The position numbers and the translations under genes are program-made. Positions 50,901 through 63,092 of a DNA stretch of 64,000 nucleotides are shown here, piece after piece (within the stretch, counting starts at the first letter, position 1; the number at the start of each line of letters is the position of its first letter). The DNA is from Channallabes apus (Eukaryota > Chordata > Actinopteri > Siluriformes > Clariidae): the NCBI GenBank assembly GCA_030522415.1, contig CM060126.1, positions 1,572,333 to 1,636,332 of the forward strand. The letters run 5' to 3'. Under the pieces are notes generated by a model. That model was not told the origin of the DNA. It was given only the letters and a program-made list of their open reading frames with translations, and did not search any database.

Positions 50901-53900
50901 AGCTGTGGTATTTCTTTGCAGCTGGTGAAGCTCCACGTCTTTTCACACATCTTGGAATTACATCCCTGTTCATAGAATAAAAAATGAAAGTAAAACCTTA
51001 CAATGAGACTACAGACGCTTGCAGACACATACGATATCTACACAATTTGTTATCAGGTACACAAGCACAGGTTATCTTGTAGCTCCCTTTTATGCAAAAA
51101 GCCAGTGCCTAATAATGTGGCTGACCAGCATATTCACAACTACATTCCTTCAATTCATAGACAATGCAAAACTATTAGTAATCATATGCCAAACAAACAA
51201 TACAGCTAGAGATAAAATATCTAAAAATAAACGCTGCCTTTTGGAAAGTGAAAGCATGCGAGTAACTTTATTTCAGTTGTAAATTTACATTACAGCCATT
51301 TGTACACAAATAATTATTCAATGCTGGATGCAAACAGCAAAAAACTATTATGCCGGATGACATCAGATGCATCTTAGTCACTGTAACTCTGTCCAAGAAA
51401 GAAAGAAAGAAAGAAAGCACCTATATCTAAATCTATAATGGCCAAAAAAATAACATATTAATGTAAAGAAGTGGGGAAAAGGAGAAGAAAATCCACTTAT
51501 TGATCACTCGGTTCATCTTTGACTGGATCAGTTCATTCGTCAAACTGACCCAGTTCTCCATAAGTATCACAAGCTTCTGGTCCACCTGACATGGCTTCAT
51601 CTCTGTTCTCCAACTCAAAAAACAAACAAACAAAGAAAAGCGCTTCTCTCGATATTTAAGAAATGTGTTTTGTTTCCTCATTGAAGCACACCTACAGTCA
51701 GCACGAACAGGCACAGGCAGGCCTAAGCGTGACACTGTCCCCGAAATGACACCGCAATTTACTCGCAGTTACATAAAATGTGCCTATGAACATTACATAA
51801 CATTTATTTGTCAAGAAACTTTATGGAAAGAAGACCATCTAAAATTAATATACACATATTTTCAGAGTTACTACAATATTATTTTATTTATATAATAATT
51901 TGCAAAGTGCTGGATGTCATCCGCAACCCCAGAGGGATAAACCTTCACCAATCATCCTCCAGTTTATACAAGTTAATGAAAAGTCTTAGAGATCTCCAAA
52001 ATGTGTCTGCTAATCTTCTGAACCAGAACTCAGATTCTATCTCTTTGACTCATTTTTTCTAAAGCTCTGTGTCAGTGTCTGTATCTTTAAATGAACTGCA
52101 TCTGATCTTCCCTTTGCAGATGTGTGTTTTCCTAAGCAGTCAGTATGCAGAGACCTGAACATTTTTTTTAACCCATTCAAGGTTCAAAAGGCATTTTTTA
52201 GGCTTTTCCAACGTGAATTTTTGACAAACAAAATAAGAGCAAAAACAAACCTTTTTCAGTAGCAACTGATTTATTATGTGTGCTGAAGAAGTTTTATTCA
52301 TGATGATATTCTCAATGTTCATTGATGTATACTGTAGATTAAAACACAAAGAGCTGAACAAGGGACGTATGAGTTTAACTTAAACTTGTTATATACTTTT
52401 AATTACTTCGTTATTGTCTTCATTGTGCTTTTTCTTGTTAGCTTTTCTGTCCTCTCACTAGATTTGACTTAGACTGAGCTCACTAGGTAAGTTTGTGTTT
52501 TTTGTTCATGGAGCATCATTTGACACTGTTGTCACTTCTTTGATCTGAGGCTGGAGACTCACCATTATTTAGCCTTCGCCACGCTCTGCAATTTCCATGT
52601 TCCCTTGATGCTGCATGCTCAGCTTTTCCTGGAATGGTGGTGTCCCCTGGGATGGACACCACCTGTCTGTCTTGTTTTCTTCTCCACCTCCCTGGTGTTC
52701 CTTGAACATTAAGAGCTCCTTCATTCGACCAGACCAAGAAGAGATGTGCCTGTCTCAGTGTTAAAGAAAGGTAAAGGTGGCATTTCAACAGGGTTGGCTT
52801 CATCAAGTTTGAGGCCTCAGTATATTAGGTTTTCACTTGGCCCAGAAACTCTTATCAGTGCCTCTGCTGACAGCCACATATGCAACATTACAGTAGTCTT
52901 GTGCTCCTTCTTGTGCTCTAGGTTTCAGGAATCTTAATGTCTTAATGTATTTAATGACAAATGTACTATCACTCTGTACCAAGATTCTTTTATCTAGACT
53001 TGAACATTGTGTTGGTATTAAGGGCATAGCCTTAAATGGTTTCAGCCATATTTAACAGGCAGAAGTTTTTCTGTTCATTTACGTGAATTCTATTCATCTA
53101 CTGCCCTTCTTTCTTGTGGTGTTCCCCAAGGGTCCATTTTGGGCCCTACATTGTTTTCTTTGTACTGTATATGCTCCCTTTGGGGGATATTTTTTAAAAG
53201 CACAGCATCTCATTTCATTTTTATGCGGATGATGTACAAATTTATTTGCCTGCCAAAACAAATGACAATTAATTTTTGTCACTACATAATTGCCTGTGAG
53301 ATTTAAAAATATGGTCGGATCAGAACTTTCTTTCTCTTAACGAAAATAAGACTGAGATTGTTATGTTTGGTCGTCCTGGTGATCTGGGTGCTTGTGTAGA
53401 TGCACTTGATGATCTGGGAACGTATATTCGTCCATTTACCAGGAATCTCTGTGTGATTTTTGATGGTGCTTTTAAATTTGATAAACCGATTAGTTCTGTT
53501 ATAGAACTAATGAGACTGTTGGCGGAAGTCAAGGCCTACCTTCCGTGTAAGGAGTTTGAAAGTGTAATTCATGCTTTTATAACGTCAAGACTGGACTATT
53601 GTAATTCTTTATATGTTGGATTGGATCAGTCATCTCTCCAGCGTTGGTACAGAATGCAGCAGCTCGGCTCTTAACTGGGACTAGAAAGCGTGAGCACATT
53701 ACCCCGGTCTTAGCTTCACTACACTGGCTTCCTGTCCGTTTCAGGATTGAGTTTAAGATTTTATTGTTTGTTTTTAAGATTTTAAATGGGTTGGCACCTG
53801 TATATTTATCAGAGCTTTTACATATTCGCACTCCCGTTAGAGAACTGAGGTCGTCTAATCAGTTGCTCCTGGATGTTCCGAGAGCCAGATTGAAATATAA

Positions 53901-55495
53901 AGGTGAACGAGCTTTTTCAGTGGTGGGACCGAAGTTGTGGAACGATTTACCTGCTTACATAAAGTCTGCTCAGAGTGTTGACATTTTTAAGTCATTACTT
54001 AAGACACTTATATTCTTTGGCATTTATTTCTTGAGTTGAGTTTTTGAGACATTTTGAGAACTTTTAATGTATTGATTGATTGTATGTGATCATCTTTTTA
54101 GCGATTGTGAAGAACTTTGATTAACCATGGTTGTTTTTCAAATGTGCTATATAAATAAATGAACAAAACTAACTAAACTAGTCCAGTGATGCCCGGTCAG
54201 CAGTGAGGAAGTCCAACCCCAAACACCTGGGCCCTTAATGGGAACAAGCAATAGCTTGTTTTCCAAATTAGACTCAGAGTTGCTTTTACAATGCAGTTCT
54301 TGTTAAGGGGTGTGTTTCTGTTTTCCTGCCCTGTCAGTTGTATTCCTGCCTCACTGAGGTATGCTGAAACCAGCTAGATATTCCTGCTTCACCAAGACAT
54401 GTATACCCTATCAAGGTATCCTTGCCAGACCCACCAGGGTGTCACTGTTCCACCAAGGCATCCATGTTTCACCACTTCTCTGTTCCATCAGGGTATCCTC
54501 ATTCCACCAAGGTATCCCTGTTTCAATAGGGAATTCGTGTTCCACTAGGGTATCCCAGTTGCTCCAGAGTATCCCCGCTTTATCAAGCTATGCATATCCC
54601 TTCAGCTTATTAGACAGACCAAACGGGCATCCATCTGACGAGATCTCCAAGCAGAAGCAGGACACCAGGACAAGTCAGACAGGCCCAGAGGGCAGAGGGG
54701 TTCTGGATCACCGTCAGCTGGGAGATATATGTGTAGCTTGACAGGGAGAGAGAGAGAGAGAGAGTGAGGAGAAGAGATAGAAGAGCAGAAGAGAAGGAGA
54801 GATAACAGTTAAGTCTGGTCACAGTCACATAATGTATAATGTGAATGTATATTTACTGTAGAGTGCAAGCAGGGACTCCAGCAGGACTAACTATGACATC
54901 ATAACTAAAAGGGAGAACCAGAAAAATAAATAGACATGAGATGTAAAGCAACCAATCACTTCACCATCAACAAACCTGAGTGATCAATAAGAGTAATGAA
55001 GACAGCATCTAAACATACCAGTTCACCGTAATACTCTACGTCCATGAGTCCCCCAGATCTGCTCCTTTACCTTATGGCAAATCTATTTACAAAAATGCTT
55101 GGCTAAATAAATAGGTTTGTAGTCTAGACTTAAACACTGAGACTGTGTCCTTAACATTAATTGGAAGACTATTCCATAACTTCAGGGCTTTGTGTAAAAA
55201 AAAAAAAAAACCTTTGCCCCTGAATACAACATAATTGTTCAGAGATTGTACATAAAAATGTAACTTAACATTATGGATTTTTTTGTTTGTTGTTTTTTAA
55301 CAGGATAAAGAGAAGTGTAAAGACAAGGAAAAATGCAAAGATGACAAGAAGCATAAAGATGACAAGAAGCATAAAGATGACAAGAAGCATAAGGAGGAGA
55401 AGAAGCATAAAGACCACAAAAAGCCTAAAGACCACAAGAAGAAAGAGCACAAAAGGCATGGGGGACACAGCTCCTCCTCCAGTGACGAGGATTAG
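47919..55495 (+). CDS. Gene 2: small Lys/His/Asp-rich protein (98 aa)
   Basis: Three coding exons join in frame: 47919-47940, 48663-48745 and 55304-55495. The product starts MDFDLSAAVETDQAKKSDAK, then EVEGIFGSGKKSEDK, then repeats of a six- to seven-residue unit (DKEKCK, DDKKHK x3, EEKKHK, DHKKPK). It ends GGHSSSSSDED, a strong CK2-type acidic serine tail. It is disordered, very hydrophilic and has no signal or membrane segment. I do not recognise the family. The His/Lys/Asp repeats look like dehydrin-type or metal-binding sequences, but this is only resemblance. The ATG has G at +4. The stop TAG is the last codon before a GTAACG donor; a 3'UTR exon at 58680 follows. Exon phases mirror gene 1. 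Confidence 0.82.
48663..48745 (+). CDS. Gene 2 exon 2
   Basis: Acceptor ACCCTCAG, donor AAG/GTGAGT, phase 1 to 0. Encodes AVETDQAKKSDAKEVEGIFG, then SGKKSEDK. Confidence 0.82.
48746..49500. other. Intron 2 of gene 2, first part
   Basis: No gene or recognisable element; an A-run with CAA repeats near 49072-49098. Confidence 0.5.
49503..50019 (-). mobile_element. mariner-like element, internally deleted
   Basis: 517 bp with inverted ends CAGGGTGGGTTAAAAGTAAC / GTTACTTTTCACCCACCCTG and TA on both sides (49501-49502, 50020-50021). On the minus strand, part of a transposase reads SPDLTPCDLF then GYAKEEMYRTKPLTFS, the region around the third catalytic Asp of mariner-type (DDD) enzymes. The rest of the gene is lost. 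Confidence 0.8.
50022..52929. other. Intron 2 of gene 2, middle part
   Basis: No gene. A 17-G run lies at 50611-50627 and a GAAA tetranucleotide run at about 51397-51417. A short dispersed text GAACATTACATAACATTTAT at 51788 also occurs near 45972. Short open frames show no domain. Confidence 0.45.
50611..50627 (+). repeat. Poly-G run of 17
   Basis: Uninterrupted G on the sense strand of gene 2 intron 2; capable of G-quadruplex formation in DNA or pre-mRNA. Confidence 0.9.
52930..54178 (+). mobile_element. L2-type LINE, 5'-truncated, decayed
   Basis: Reading pieces in several frames: LSRLEHCVGIKGIALNGF near 52990-53040, CGVPQGSILGPTLFSLY near 53115-53165, a degenerate FHFYADDVQIYLP equivalent near 53210-53250, and a long open C-terminal part at 53644-54039 (TRKREHITPVLASLHWLPVR, LKYKGERAFSVVGPKLWNDL). 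The 3' end TGTGCTATATAAATAAATG is followed by an (AACT)n tail at about 54166-54178. Several frameshifts and stops make it inactive. Related to, but not the same subfamily as, the copy at 1-1390. Confidence 0.85.
54365..54600. repeat. Degenerate minisatellite of about 22 bp
   Basis: Imperfect units with TTCCACCAAGGTATCC-like cores (ACCAAGACATGT, CATCAGGGTATCC, CACTAGGGTATCC) repeat about ten times. Confidence 0.65.
54825..55205 (-). mobile_element. L2-type LINE 3' end, same family as 1-1390
   Basis: The complement runs from LWNSLP...VSVFKSRLKTYLF-type coding text through the 3'UTR words GATCTGGGGGACTCATGGAC and TGGTGAAGTGATTGGTTGCT, which are found collinearly at about 1000-1360. 5'-truncated just before an A-run (55196-55210). 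Confidence 0.88.
55304..55495 (+). CDS. Gene 2 exon 3 (C-terminal)
   Basis: Acceptor TTTTTAACAG; encodes DKEKCKDKEKCKDDKKHKDD, more KKHKDD units, and HGGHSSSSSDED then TAG. A GTAACG donor directly abuts the stop codon. Confidence 0.85.
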   Translation, partial: DKEKCKDKEKCKDDKKHKDDKKHKDDKKHKEEKKHKDHKKPKDHKKKEHKRHGGHSSSSSDED

Positions 55496-55544
55496 GTAAC
55501 GACCACTGAACTTTCATTCTAGCATTTAATGTAAGTATTGTAGT

Positions 55545-57191
55545 TAGTGCTGGGCCGATAAACTATATCATATCGAATCGCGATTTATTTGATTTTAATA
55601 ACGATGATAAGCTCTAGAAATTTTTTGCTCAATATGGATTAATCTAAGAGCCAATCACACAGCAGAACAATACGACAACAGCCAATCAGCGTGCAGCTTG
55701 CACCTGCCGTGCACGTCAAAGTTAATTTCCTATCGCACTTTGCGAAGCAAACACCAGGACGACAAAAAAATAAATAAAAAAAGAGTGGAAGCAGCGACGA
55801 AAGTGAATCTAACCTCGAGTTATTATCCAAAGATGTTGAAATTGTCGACAAAAAAGGCAGCACGAACTCCGTTATATGAATGCATCACCCACACAACCAC
55901 ACTGAGAGCATGAACATGCGGCCCGATGCTACTCCGTCAACTAGCAGCGCTAGCAGTGGGGCTGTAGCAAAGCAGATATCGATCGTGTCGTCTTTCGTGG
56001 CCATTACACCTTATGAAAGGTGTCCAAAAGGAACAAGGATATAACCAGGGCCGTTTCTAACTTTCTAGCGAAAGATATGATGCCCCTAAGCACACGAGGC
56101 TGAAGTTTACCTCCTTATTCACAGCTTCTGGTTCGTTTGGCTCCTTATTGTGCAGCGTCTCATTCTGCAGCTGAAGTTTAGCTCCTTATTCGCCTCGTTA
56201 CTAACGGGAGTGTTCATGCTGGCCAAAGCTGCGCAGTTTATCAATAAAACCTTATTTTGGTGGTTTAAACCATTCTGGCCAAGCAAATATGAACTATACA
56301 ACACCTAGCAGGTACACAACTATATAGTAAAAGTGAAATTGTCCTGGTCCAGATTGATAGCTGCATCTAGCCATTGGTAAGTAAGTTAAGCATCTACAAG
56401 TTAAAGTTTTCAGTGCTAAAACAGCTTATGAGGATTTATAACATATCCTACGATTTCACAGCATTTAAGGCGATCACGTTTGACTGCATAATTTAGAAAA
56501 TGCTGTTGTATTCACACCGCCCTAACAAACACCAACTCGCGTGTGGTTGTGCGAAGTAAAGGCGGATAAATAAATAAATGATCGTCTAGACCTGCTTGAC
56601 GCTATTTAATAAATATGCATATATATATATATATATTAAGCATGTTACATGGCGTTAATGTTTTAAAAAGTGAGTAATGCATCTGTTCTACATAAATAAT
56701 GTGATAATTTCTCATAATTCATTCCATGTTTGTTGTCATTGCATGTTTAAGCCATTATGTCAGTTTATTGGGGCCGTGTGAAATAGCCTTCATTTAACTC
56801 TGAACTGTGGGATAAAGAGACAGCCCTAGTGTGTGTGGTCTAAATGTTTATTTCTCATTATTGTTTAAAAATCTCAAAACATTGTAATTTATCATCACAA
56901 GATACTTTTTATCATCACAAACAATTATTTTTTAAAATAAAACTCTTTGCCTTGTAAAGATTCTGAGCATGTGCCTATAGTATCTTAATTTTTAAGGCCA
57001 AATCTGTCATCTGTTTTTGTTAATTTGTGTTTGTTTAATGTAATTTAATTAACCCTGTAATTTTTCTGGCTTCAGTCACTGTTGGGATTCTCTTTTAAAG
57101 CTGGCAGCATCGATATCGAAATATATATCGTTACCGTTCAATATGGGGCAAAATGATGGAGATGACGTTTTTGCCGTATCGCCCAGCACTA
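55545..57191. mobile_element. hAT-like element remnant in the last intron of gene 2
   Basis: The left end TAGTGCTGGGCCGATA is matched inverted by TATCGCCCAGCACTA (57177-57191), with more CGATAT / ATATCG words inside both ends. The interior (55690-56040) contains a broken N-terminal transposase-like stretch. Flanking 8-bp sequences agree only partly (about 5 of 8), as expected for an old insertion. Confidence 0.7.
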
Positions 57192-58466
57192 CTGGTGGTG
57201 TTTACTTGCTGCTGGCATGGAAACAGTGTTTGAAGTGGAACAAGGAATAAACTTATTTAGCAGCTAGCTATTGCATAAATAAAGAGATGCGCTAACGAGG
57301 GAGCTAACTGGCTGTTTGTACACATCATGAGATTAGCTCGAACAGAGTGTCACTAAACACTAACAACATATCAAACTCAAGGTGGCTATAGTTACCTGTA
57401 TTTACCACAGATACAAAAATAAAAGATTTATTGTTTTTTTTTTTTCCAGATTTTTTTGCTAATTATTAGCTGAGATTTACTTTCATTGCATAGCGTTACA
57501 AATGTAGCATAGCTATACAGTATCTATTTTTTCACTTGACATTTGAGTAAAAATGCTGTAAATACAGAGATTATTGTAAATACTAACTTCATTACTTGAT
57601 TACTTTATATTATTCTGATATGAATCTAAAATGTATTCACATGTTTTAATGAGATTTAATTGTACACCAATCCAACATAACACTTGTCTGTACTGTAGCA
57701 GAGCTAGCGTGATAAAGGAATTAGCACATGGACATAAATCTATAACTCGCGGTTTTGAGAGCATTTAGATTAAAAAGTTTAGATTTAGCGTGTATGTTAA
57801 AAATGAAAAGTGATACATGTGTAGGTTGTAGCGAACAGCGTAACACACTCGTTCTGGGTGTGAATTTATTTAAGAGATTCACAAATTCTGCTTTTTATTT
57901 GGCCTGATGTTGCCCCTGTTAGGGTCCTCATGTCACTCAGTTCTAAAGGAGCTTTACTGATTTTGTTCATTTAAAATAAAATGTGATTGAGGCCTTTATT
58001 CTCTTTATCAGATAAAACAGGACGAGGATTTTTATAAGAGTCCAAAGCTCTCGTGGCTGTAGTTTGCACAGGCGTGTCCATGTAAAGATAAAGACGTTGT
58101 AAAGGTCAGACTGGAACGTGATGTAATTCAGGAAGGAACGACTCCGAAGTCTGAAATCTGAGATGAAGAATCTCTGAGCCATTGATGTGAAATGATTGTT
58201 TTTTTTTGTGAAAAGTCACTTTAAGGAGAGAAACTCAAGTGTTTTGCTGTGAGTGTTTGAATGTAGCCACTAGATGTCAGTGTTAAACAGCAAGAATAAA
58301 TTCTCATGTTGAAGATATACATAAAAATGCTGAAATTTTTAATCAATTTTCTATTTTATTATTTCCTGTTGCTGTAAAAAAAAAATTTGCTTAAAATTAT
58401 TTTACAAAGTTAATAACTTTGTATTTGTCAATAGTTTACATTAGACTGTATTTTATTCTTGTTGTT

Positions 58467-58497
<31 letters not shown>

Positions 58498-58679
58498 TTT
58501 ATATTAATCTTTTAAAATTATACAAAACATTTACGTAGTTTACATCTAAATAAAGTAATTAAAATATCAATGATAGATAGATAGAATTGCTACTTTTCAT
58601 AAACAGAAATAAATAATAATAATAATAATAATAATAGAACTAATGTTTAATAACCGACTTTGTTTTTTCTGTGTTTTAG
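57192..58679. other. Remainder of the last intron of gene 2
   Basis: No gene or clear element; (AAT)n near 58472-58496 and 58612-58635 and a short GATA run at 58574-58585. Confidence 0.5.
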
Positions 58680-58815
58680 GAAATCAACCAGAGTGAAGAC
58701 AGATTATTTTTTCTTTCTTCCATTTTTTCCAAAATAAAATCATTGCTGTTAAAATCCGCTTCTAATTATGATGTAGTATAATTTTAAAACAATAAATTTG
58801 TCCCAAATAATTGTA
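58680..58815 (+). other. Gene 2 terminal exon (3'UTR)
   Basis: Acceptor TTCTGTGTTTTAG precedes GAAATCAACCAGAGTGAAGA. AATAAA signals at 58733-58738 and 58791-58796 give two possible poly(A) ends. Wholly non-coding. Confidence 0.6.
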
Positions 58816-60225
58816 TCCCGTCCTCTTCTTATCTTTCTCTCTTGGTGTCCAGTATGTCAGTGTTACAGTGATTGTGTGTCAATGTGCAGGTTTGTCTCTC
58901 GGTTTGTCCACATGGTGGAGACATTTTACTGTTATTCACAGAGACGCAGCGCGCCAAAAAAATCCCCTCACACACACACACACACACACACACCAAACCC
59001 GTGCACTGAGAACAAATCACACAACTCAAGCATTAATATTGTAATAATTCATTACAGATGAATCATGTTTTAATGACGTAATGCTTTAGATCATCGTGAC
59101 TGTCCTGGAAACGAACTCGCTGTGGTTCAGGCTGTAGACGGTGATGATCCTCACCTCGTGTTCTGCAGCTGGTTATTGGTGTTTAATTAACCTGAATTAA
59201 GTGATTAAGAGTCGCGTGGAGTTAAGATATGAAGCGTTACAGACACAGGGGTCAAAGGTCAAATCTGGTTGATTGTACAGTCCTGTGAACCTTATATGTC
59301 TCTTTTCATCCCCTGAACCTGCATCATGTCTTTCCGTTAATTGTCCGTCTTCACACTCGTTTATCCGACTGTCTGATTACCTTCTGCCTCATCCTGTTTA
59401 TCTACATGTACCTATTTTTCTGTCTCTGTCCCCCATCTGTTTTCTTTTTTCACTATACTGTATGTTTTTGCCTTTCTGATTTTTTTCTGTCTTTCTCATT
59501 CTGTCTCTCTATATGAAGACACCACTGGGATCCATTGAAAGTCATCCCTCGATCCGAGGTGTTCTGGGTGTCCCAGGGGTCGAATAGGGTGTCAAAATGT
59601 CAAAGTCCCCACCGGGAGTTACAGTATACAGGGGGTCTGTTCGAAAATACACCAGGCGGTATAAACTTTTTTTTAATAAAAGTTTTTGTCTTTCTGTTTT
59701 TCTGTCCCTTTCTGCTTTGTCTCTCTTCTTCTGTTTTACTAAAGAAACTTTATCAATCTTTTTGTTTCTTGTCTTTTCTGCTTCCCATTGTCTGTGTGTC
59801 CTATCTCTATTTTCTGTCTTGTATCTCTCTCTCTCTCTCTCTCTCTCTTCCTCTATATACAGGTTTATCCTGAACCTTCCTTAAATTTGGCTAGATTTAA
59901 AGATTTACTTTGTCCAGAGGTTCCTCACTGCATGTGTATTTCTGTATTTCTGTCTCGTTAGACACTGGTTACTCACGCAGGGGCCACCGCTAGAGATCGT
60001 GAGTCCACTGAAAGTCTAACGTCCTATGCCCTTAACCTTGACCTTGACCATGAAGCCAAGTCTTTTTAACTTCAATAGAATTTTGAATCATCCACACTTC
60101 ACCCCCCCCCCCCCTCTTTATAACACCGCAGTACTGAGACATCAGGAGAGAGAAGGAGGCAGGAAAACCAACTGTACATTTACAACAGGACTAAACTCAG
60201 GATATACATCATACTGGCAAAAATA
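58816..60225. other. Intergenic, pyrimidine-rich
   Basis: No gene recognised. (CA)n at about 58973-58993, a T/C-rich stretch at 59680-59860 including (TC)n at 59826-59848, and a C-run at 60104-60113. The 59070-59260 stretch is non-repetitive without a frame. Confidence 0.5.
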
Positions 60226-61290
60226 CAGTATTCACTCCCCATCCAAATCATTGAATTCAGGTGATTCCAACCACCTCCATAGTGTATAAAATCAAGCACG
60301 TTGGCATGCAGAGCGCTCCTACACACATTTGTGAAAGAATTGGTTGCTCTCAAGTCCAGTCGTGTAATCTCCGCACTACTAAATATTCCATAGTCAACTG
60401 TTAGTGGAAGCGATTGGGAACGACAGCAACTCAGCCACAAAGTGTTCGGCCACGTATAATTACAGGGCGCGGGGTCAGCGGATGCTGAGACACATACTGT
60501 ACAGTACTGTAGTGCACAGATGTCGACAACTTTTGGCAGAGTCAGTAGGTACAGACCTCCAAACTTCATGTGGCCTTCAGATTAGCTTAAGAACAGTGCA
60601 AAGAGAGCTTTGTGGAATGGGTTTCCATGGCCAAGCAGCTGCATCTAAGTCTTACATCACCGAGTGCAGTGCAAAGCATCGGATGCAGTGGTATAAAGCA
60701 CGACACCACTGGATTCTAGAGCAGCGGAGACGTGTTCTCTGGAGTGACGAATCACGCTTCTCTGTCTCGCAATCTGATGGATGAATCTGGGTTTGGTGGT
60801 TGCCAGGAGAACTTTTGTACTGGGTTTGTACTTGTCTGACTGCATTGTGCCAAGTGTAAAGTTTGGTGGAGGGGGTTGTCTTCAGGCTCGGCCCATTAGT
60901 GCCAGTGGAAGGAACTCCTAATACTTCAGCATACAAAGATATTTTGGACAATTACATGCTCACAACTTTGTGGAAACAGTTTGCGGACGAGCCCTCCGTG
61001 TTCCAGGATGCTTGTCCACCAGTACCGAAAGCAAGGTCCATAAAGATGTGGATGAGAGAGTTTGGTGAGGAAGAACTTGCCTGGCCAGTCCTGACCTCAA
61101 CCCGATAGAACACCTTTGGGATGAATTGGAGCGGAGACTGCGAGCTAGGCCTTTCGTCCAACATCAGTGTCTCACAAATGTAATCCTGGAAGAATGGTCA
61201 AAAACTCCCATAAACACACTCCTGAATGTTGTGGAAAGCCTTCCCAGAGGTGTTGAAGCTGTTATACAAACAAAGCCACCTGGGAATTCA
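60226..61290 (+). mobile_element. Tc1-like transposon, decayed, right end lost
   Basis: The left end follows TA at 60224-60225 (CAGTATTCACTCCCC). Transposase pieces: LQTSCGLQISLRTVQREL at about 60555-60610 (second DNA-binding region), the first Asp in VLWSDESRFSVSQSDG ending in a stop (60782-60784), then LVPVEGTPNTSAYKDILDNY and a mutated second-Asp region (FQDACPPVPKA). The Glu region is frameshifted. An internal deletion removes the N-terminal helix-turn-helix and the GGG-MVWG segment. The sequence passes into a GACA repeat at about 61300. Confidence 0.85.
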
Positions 61291-61301
61291 GCACAGTGCA
61301 A

Positions 61302-61336
<35 letters not shown>

Positions 61337-61354
61337 TAGACAGACAGACAGACA
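61302..61354. repeat. (GACA)n microsatellite
   Basis: About 13 tetranucleotide units with one GATA variant. Confidence 0.95.
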
Positions 61355-61644
61355 GCTCTGCAGAATGTTTATCTGAGAACAGCCAAAACAGTCAGTGTGC
61401 AAAATAAATCATAATCTGCACACCTGGGCTTTAACATCTCTCTTTATTGAGCTGACTACAGTAAAATTGGGCGTGTGCGACACACACACACACACATGCT
61501 GCACGCACACACAGTGCACATCCATCTGTCCCTGCAGGAACAGTGTACAGAAAAGCTGAGTTTTAATTCTGCTGATGCAGCTGCGGCTCTTCAAATATAC
61601 AAACTCCCGATGAAACTTGCAGCATTTTACTCTGCAGCAGTGTA

Positions 61645-61717
<73 letters not shown>

Positions 61718-61872
61718 CAGGACACACCTCCCTCTCACACACACACAGAAACTGGCAACTCCTACCATAAATGTCACATTAACATCTCCTTACTTGAAAC
61801 CTCATATCAGTGAGTCCCTGTGAATGAGCCGTTACTATGGAAACGATAATGCATTAGAACAAGCTCGTTGAT
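61355..61872. other. Intergenic with a (CA)n array
   Basis: No gene; (CA)n at 61647-61713 of about 33 units. Confidence 0.6.
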
Positions 61873-62738
61873 ACAGTAAAGCCGTGGCCATACGTTTTGA
61901 GAAAGACACAAATATTACTTTTCACAATGTCTGCTGGTTTGTGAAAAGTGCACTCAATCATGCAATACACGACAGGACTGATGGTAGCGCTCACCTTCAT
62001 ACATTTCAAAAAGGTCATCAAAGAGAAGCCACTTCTTTCCAGGAAAAACATCTGGAACAGACTGATATTCTGCAAAAGGGACTGGACTGCTGAAGTCATT
62101 TCCTTTGATGAATTCCCTTTATAATTATTATTTTCATTATTATTATTACTATTATTATTTCTGATTGTTTGGAGCATCTGGAGAACAAAAGGTGTCTGGA
62201 GAAGAAAAGGTGAGTGCAACCATCAGTCCTGTGTCATTCCAACACTGAAGCATCCTGTGACCATTCATGTGTGGTGTCGCTTCTCATCTAAGGGAGTGGG
62301 CTCACTCACAAGAACATGGCCATGAATAAAGAGTGGTACAAAAACATCATAAGAGAGCAACTTCTCCCAACCATCTGAGAACAGTTGTGGTGATGAACTA
62401 TGACTTTTCCACCATGATGGAGCTCCTTCGCCATAAGGCAAATGTCATAACTAAGTGTCTCGGGAAACAAAACATGGACATTTTGGGGCCAAAGCCAGGA
62501 AACTCCCCAGACCTTAATCCCATTAAGAACTCCAGGCATTGATTATGTAAGAATGGGCTGCGCCATCAGTCAGGGTGTGGTGCAGAAGATGATTGACGGC
62601 TTGTCAGGGTGAACTGCAGAGGTCTTGGACAAGAAGATCAACACTGCAAAAACTGACTCTCTGCATAAACTTAATGTAATCATCAATAAAAGCCTTTGAC
62701 ACTTATGAAATGCTTGTAATTATACTTCAGTATACCAG

Positions 62739-62785
<47 letters not shown>

Positions 62786-62882
62786 CGGAAACACTGCTCT
62801 GTCAGGAAACTTCTTTAACAAGGAACCTTTCTAATGACTCTTGCTTTTGCTTTACACACGCACACTCGCACACAAACACACA

Positions 62883-62950
<68 letters not shown>

Positions 62951-63057
62951 GTCACAGTGTCATAGTAAACAGTACACGTACACACGGATGTTGACTATAT
63001 GTGTGATGCATGTGCACTGAGACTGAGCATGGGAGATGATTACCCACAATCCCACAG

Positions 63058-63092
<35 letters not shown>

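Noticed and set aside
52516..52806. 96-residue minus-strand frame
   Set aside because: No family signature and inside an intron of gene 2. It could be an old transposon piece, but I cannot support an assignment.
54361..54741. 126-residue open frame
   Set aside because: It is the translation of a degenerate 22-bp minisatellite and has no features of a protein domain.
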